NCBI GenBank assembly: GCA_964370235.1 | Contig: CAYJIL010000084.1 | Span: forward strand, 1 to 10,262 | Direction of reading: 5' to 3' | DNA length: 10,262 bases | From: CAYJIL01 sp964370235 | GTDB taxonomy: Bacteria; Bacteroidota; Bacteroidia; Bacteroidales; Rikenellaceae | Shown here: positions 6,626 to 10,262 of the stretch, one piece after another | Numbering within the stretch: the first letter of the stretch is position 1 | How the letters are laid out: every line of letters starts with the position of its first letter | Program-made: the position numbers and the translations under genes | Notes under the pieces: generated by a model | Seen by the model: only the letters and a program-made list of their open reading frames with translations | Told to the model about the DNA's origin: nothing | Databases searched by the model: none

Positions 6626-6794
6626 CAAACTACCCCATATCACATTTAAAATGCGTGCATAAACTATATTAAAATCCTAATTGTTTATGTATGATAGCTA
6701 GTTAAATTACCACATAAGCACCTTTTTTGCCTCAAACAGAATTGCTAACCCCAATAACGCTCAACAGTAGTGTTTGTGAATATAAATACTTAAT

Positions 6795-7649
6795 ATGAAA
6801 AAGATCCTATTAATATTTTTCTTGTTTGCAAGTTATTTCGTAGTTGCACAACCTAGGTCAAACTACAAATGTATATATCAGCTCGATATACTTAGTGATA
6901 CCATAAAAGGCGAATATATGCGCAAAGAGCTCTATGTTGTTCAGATTGGTGACAACGTAACCAAGGGCTTTACATATCAGAAATTTTATAACGACTCTCT
7001 TGCTAAAAATAATCCTAAATTATATCACAAGTTACGTAGATTGGACAATGAAAGGTTATTTGACGAAATGCCTGGCAAAAGTAGGGAGCAATTTGTTCGA
7101 GATGCAATGAACACTCCTTTTAACGATGGAGGCTTTTCATCTGTTGTGTATAAAGATCGAGCCCAAAATGAGATGATAGTTACCGATGTTATCTTAGCGA
7201 TAAATAATATTGATATCTATTATGAGGATAGTATTGCACCACAAAACTGGCAAATACTAGGCGACACTACAACTATACTCGGTTATCAATGTCAAAAAGC
7301 AATATGTGATTACAGAGGTCGCCATTTTATAGCTTGGTTTACTACCGAAATACCCATTAGCGAAGGTCCTTATAAGTTCTGGGGATTGCCAGGTTTGATT
7401 ACTAGATTACATGATAGCGAAAAACACTACAATTTTGAACTTCTTGGATTTCATCAAACCCAAGAACCTATTGAGTTTGAGATAACAAAAGAGATGAGGA
7501 AAGTAGATCGAATAAAATTCTTGAACATTAATCATGGAGATGAAAAAGATAAGATTAGTAAAATGCAGTTTGGAGATACAGAGCTAAATCTTCAACGCAG
7601 CGAACCATATATAGCTACATATGATAATATAGAAAGAGATTATAAATAG
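6795..7649 (+). CDS. GLPGLI family secreted protein
   Basis: Exported protein of 284 residues and unknown function. The N-terminus MKK followed by a hydrophobic run and VVAQ (about residues 1-19) is a Sec signal peptide without a lipobox cysteine, so a soluble periplasmic or surface-linked protein is expected. The name-giving motif is intact as KFWGLPGLITRL (194-205), preceded by the conserved ILGYQCQKAICDYRGRHFIAWFTTEIPISEGP (161-192) and followed by HYNFELLGF. The family (TIGR01200) was first noted as a paralogous set in Porphyromonas gingivalis and is largely confined to Bacteroidetes. C166 and C171 are close enough to form a disulfide after export (inference). It sits 6 bases before the outer membrane receptor-like gene, clearly as one operon. 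The coding region is more AT-rich than ppdK. No biochemical role is assigned. Confidence 0.92.
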   Translation: MKKILLIFFLFASYFVVAQPRSNYKCIYQLDILSDTIKGEYMRKELYVVQIGDNVTKGFTYQKFYNDSLAKNNPKLYHKLRRLDNERLFDEMPGKSREQFVRDAMNTPFNDGGFSSVVYKDRAQNEMIVTDVILAINNIDIYYEDSIAPQNWQILGDTTTILGYQCQKAICDYRGRHFIAWFTTEIPISEGPYKFWGLPGLITRLHDSEKHYNFELLGFHQTQEPIEFEITKEMRKVDRIKFLNINHGDEKDKISKMQFGDTELNLQRSEPYIATYDNIERDYK

Positions 7650-7655
7650 TGACCT

Positions 7656-10235
7656 ATGAGTAGAATTATATTACTAACCCTATCATTAGTATTATATATT
7701 TCATCTGCCCTAGCGCAAAATATATCGTTATCGGGAAGAGTTGTTGATGAAAATAATCAACCTTTGCACGGTGCACAGATATTGCTGAAAGAGAGATCAG
7801 AAACCAAAATTTTGGATTTTGCTGTATCCTCCAATAATGGAGGCTTTGCATTTAATAATATGATAAGTGCGGTTAGTATTGATTCGTTAGTACTAGAGTT
7901 TTCGTATATTGGGTATGCAAGAAAACAGATTGCTGTTTCTCACAACAACAACAAGGAGATTTTAGTAAAACTCGACCCAAGAGGTATGAAAGTTAAGGAG
8001 GTTGTTGTAAATATAAAGGATATAGTACAAAAAAAGGATACTATCGTATATCGAGTCGACTCGTTTGCCTCTATTGAGGACAGAACCATAGGCGATGTGT
8101 TAAAAAAGATGCCCGGAGTTGAGATAATGGATAGCGGAGCAATAAAGTATCAAGGCAGAGAGATTTCTAAATTCTATATTGGAGGCTCAGATATGCTTGG
8201 TGGGCGTTATGGGCTTGCAACAAACAACATCTCGCACGAAGATGTACATAGGGTTGAGGTAATGGAAAACCACCAATCTATTAAGGCAATCGAAGATATT
8301 AGTTTTTCTGATGCAACGGCCATGAACATAGAGCTTAAAGAGAGTGCAAAGGTTCGTTGGGCAGGAACGGCAAAAGTTGGTGGAGGATTCCCCGACTTGT
8401 GGGTTGGGGAACTATTTGCTATGCGCTTTAAGAAGTCGTTTCAAACCATGAACAGCTACAAAACAAATAATAGCGGTGGTGATTCGTTTGATTTTACTCA
8501 GTTTTTTTCATTTACTGATTTTGGAACAACCATGGGTGGTAGTTCGCTTAATAACTATATTAACATAGCTCCCACAACCTCTGGCGATATTGGTGCACAT
8601 CGTTCTAACTTTAACAAAACTCACAATGTAAGTTCAAATAGTCTATTCAAGCTAAAAAATGGATATGACTTAACAACAGAGCTTATAGCCACTCACGAGC
8701 GAAAAGAGTCTGACTTTACAGCTAAAACAACCTATTATCTACCCGATGGTGATATTAATGTTGAGGATAAGATAGAGATTGCAAATTCATTAACCCAATC
8801 GGTGTCTGGAAATATTCGATTAAAGGCTAACGAAAATAATCTTTATATGAATAATAATCTTGATTTTAGCTACAAGCAAACCTCTACCGATATTGGCATA
8901 GATGGAACATTTGCAAACGTGCAAAATGGAGAGAATATAAGGTATAATATTAAAAACGATTTTGATATACTTAAGCGTAAAGGCGATAAAGTATTTACAT
9001 ATCGTTCAAGTATAGGTTTTTCGTCGCTACCTCAGCAACTAACCGTTACAAAAGAGGGCGAAGAGTCGGTTAATCAGGATATTAATCTGTCGTCTTTCCA
9101 TTTTAATAATTCTTATGACTATTCGATAGGTATAGGTAAATTTAGGTTATCTGCACCTATAAATTTGAATTACAGCTATCGTGATATAACAAATAGTTTT
9201 GATGGCGAAACCAACCAGATGACTACTAATAAATTACATATAAATACAACTCCATCGTTTAAGTATGATTTCAATAGTTTCGTTCTTGATATTAATGCTA
9301 ATCTCTATTATCAACCCATGAATGTTGGAGGTGATTGGCATAATATATATGGGGTAAACCCACGAGCTAGCATGACATATATTGCATCTCCGACACTAAA
9401 ACTTAGAGCTAGTGGAAGTTATGTAAATGGAATGCCCGACGAGAGTAGGTTTTTCGATGGGTATATTATGAGCAATTATCGAAATTTGAGCCTCGGTTAT
9501 CTCGGTATGCAGACAGGCTATTCGACTGTCGCATCCACAGCGATAGAATACAAAGATGTACTTAAATCTCTATTTGCAAATATTAACTTTAGCTACTCAA
9601 AAGGCAAAGAGGAGCGTATATCGGCACAAGATTTTGAAGATGAATACATAGTAAGTTATTATATACCCGGTGAGCAAGAGTACCAAGCCATAATGCTATA
9701 TGGCAGTGTTGGTACTAATATTGATGTATTTAATAGTACAATTACCCTTTCGCCTATGTTTCTCAAAAATAGATCGACTATAGTACGTAATTCCGAGAGC
9801 TTACCCTACGATTCAGAAAGTTACAGTGCCAGATTAGCGATCAGTTCAGAGATACGACACAACCTAACATTTACATATAGTGGTAATGTGGCCTATAATA
9901 AATTTCGTAGTAATTCCGAGGCGGACTACTCTTCTATTTCGAGGTATTCACAAAAGATGAAACTTAGCTACGCTCCAATAAAAAAGATACAGTTAAGTTA
10001 TGGCTTTGAACATTTTTGTAATGAATTGCAAACCGATGAATTTAAAAATTTCTTCTTCTCAGATATATCGGGGTCTTATCTATGGGGTAAACGCACAGAG
10101 CTAACCCTCTCTGTAAAGAACATTTTTGATGAAAATTATTACTCGTATTTTACCGAGAGTGATTTAAGTAGCTTCTATCGAAGTTATAAAATACGACCAA
10201 GAAATATTCTCGTTGAGTTTATGCATAGGTTTTAA
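7656..10235 (+). CDS. Outer membrane beta-barrel protein, TonB-receptor-like, with carboxypeptidase-regulatory domain
   Basis: Predicted outer membrane protein of 859 residues. A Sec signal peptide (about 1-21, ending SALAQ) is followed by a carboxypeptidase-regulatory-like Ig fold (about 22-108; SGRVVDENNQPLHGAQILL, then FSYIGYARKQI). Next comes a plug-like domain with KKDTIVYRVDSF (126-137), DVLKKMPGVEI (147-157) and NISHEDVHRVEVMENHQ (190-206). From about 235 the sequence alternates in the manner of beta-strands to a terminal phenylalanine (EFMHRF), the usual end of barrel proteins inserted by the Bam complex. No clear TonB box was recognised. The family resembles TonB-dependent receptors but is a distinct Bacteroidetes group often encoded next to GLPGLI proteins, as here. 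The ligand is unknown; it is probably a transport or export partner of the upstream protein (inference). The reading frame is complete. Confidence 0.9.
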   Translation: MSRIILLTLSLVLYISSALAQNISLSGRVVDENNQPLHGAQILLKERSETKILDFAVSSNNGGFAFNNMISAVSIDSLVLEFSYIGYARKQIAVSHNNNKEILVKLDPRGMKVKEVVVNIKDIVQKKDTIVYRVDSFASIEDRTIGDVLKKMPGVEIMDSGAIKYQGREISKFYIGGSDMLGGRYGLATNNISHEDVHRVEVMENHQSIKAIEDISFSDATAMNIELKESAKVRWAGTAKVGGGFPDLWVGELFAMRFKKSFQTMNSYKTNNSGGDSFDFTQFFSFTDFGTTMGGSSLNNYINIAPTTSGDIGAHRSNFNKTHNVSSNSLFKLKNGYDLTTELIATHERKESDFTAKTTYYLPDGDINVEDKIEIANSLTQSVSGNIRLKANENNLYMNNNLDFSYKQTSTDIGIDGTFANVQNGENIRYNIKNDFDILKRKGDKVFTYRSSIGFSSLPQQLTVTKEGEESVNQDINLSSFHFNNSYDYSIGIGKFRLSAPINLNYSYRDITNSFDGETNQMTTNKLHINTTPSFKYDFNSFVLDINANLYYQPMNVGGDWHNIYGVNPRASMTYIASPTLKLRASGSYVNGMPDESRFFDGYIMSNYRNLSLGYLGMQTGYSTVASTAIEYKDVLKSLFANINFSYSKGKEERISAQDFEDEYIVSYYIPGEQEYQAIMLYGSVGTNIDVFNSTITLSPMFLKNRSTIVRNSESLPYDSESYSARLAISSEIRHNLTFTYSGNVAYNKFRSNSEADYSSISRYSQKMKLSYAPIKKIQLSYGFEHFCNELQTDEFKNFFFSDISGSYLWGKRTELTLSVKNIFDENYYSYFTESDLSSFYRSYKIRPRNILVEFMHRF

Positions 10236-10251
10236 TTAATGAGTTAGCTAT

Positions 10252-10262
10252 TTACTACCTCT
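10252..10262 (+). repeat. Partial copy of the ppdK-terminator repeat at the window edge
   Basis: TTACTACCTCT at 10252-10262 is identical to 6391-6401, the first arm of the hairpin after ppdK. It lies 16 bases after the receptor stop codon, almost the same distance as in the ppdK copy (13 bases). The window ends before the rest of the hairpin can be seen. Confidence 0.4.

Larger units (their letters stand above)
6378..6794. other. 417-base spacer between ppdK and the GLPGLI gene
   Basis: No protein gene is supported here. The left half holds two hairpins (6392-6431 and 6492-6538) and a 17-base direct repeat flanking the first one. The middle carries a minus-strand promoter match (6595-6625). 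The right half, up to the ATG at 6795, is AT-rich and should contain the promoter of the GLPGLI operon. Only weak candidates are seen there: TTG at 6681 with TAAATTAC 19 bases later, or TAGTGTTTG at 6768-6776, whose TA and TTTG are one base too far apart. Confidence 0.7.

Noticed and set aside
6742..6776. Promoter for the GLPGLI operon (TTG 6742, TAGTGTTTG 6768)
   Set aside because: The TA and TTTG are separated by three bases instead of two, and the distance to the TTG is longer than the 19-21 bases expected. A promoter must exist nearby but this match is too poor to call.

Overview
The window looks like ordinary chromosome from a member of the Bacteroidetes, probably Bacteroidales. Four things point there. 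The gene pair after the long spacer encodes a GLPGLI-family secreted protein and a carboxypeptidase-regulatory/TonB-receptor-like outer membrane protein, both typical of this phylum. The promoters that can be read follow the Bacteroidetes pattern (TTG or TTTG near -33, 19-21 bases, then TAnnTTTG near -7). Starts lack a clear Shine-Dalgarno and have A-rich leaders instead. The cmk-ispH order is also common in the phylum. No mobile element, CRISPR array or phage gene is visible.

Layout. Positions 62-2264 hold a tight minus-strand operon, in transcription order a LysE-family membrane exporter, cmk (CMP kinase) and ispH (last step of the MEP isoprenoid pathway), with gaps of 4 and 6 bases. Upstream of it on the same strand are tRNA-Arg(CCG) (2384-2455) and a PfkB-family sugar kinase (2517-3434). 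A 204-base divergent spacer separates the sugar kinase from ppdK (pyruvate, phosphate dikinase, 3639-6377, plus strand). In that spacer the two promoters interlock: each -33 element lies in the spacer of the opposing promoter.

A 417-base non-coding stretch (6378-6794) follows ppdK. It carries two strong hairpins and, on the minus strand, a good Bacteroidetes promoter about 50 bases upstream of the second hairpin. This could be a small RNA gene convergent with ppdK. After it, 6795-10235 holds the two-gene GLPGLI/outer-membrane-receptor operon, which is noticeably more AT-rich than the metabolic genes. The last bases of the window repeat the opening of the hairpin found after ppdK.

Functionally, the left and central parts are housekeeping: nucleotide and isoprenoid synthesis, a tRNA, and sugar/PEP metabolism. 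The right part is an envelope module of unknown function. The places most worth a second look are the interlocked promoters, the candidate small RNA and the GLPGLI/receptor pair.
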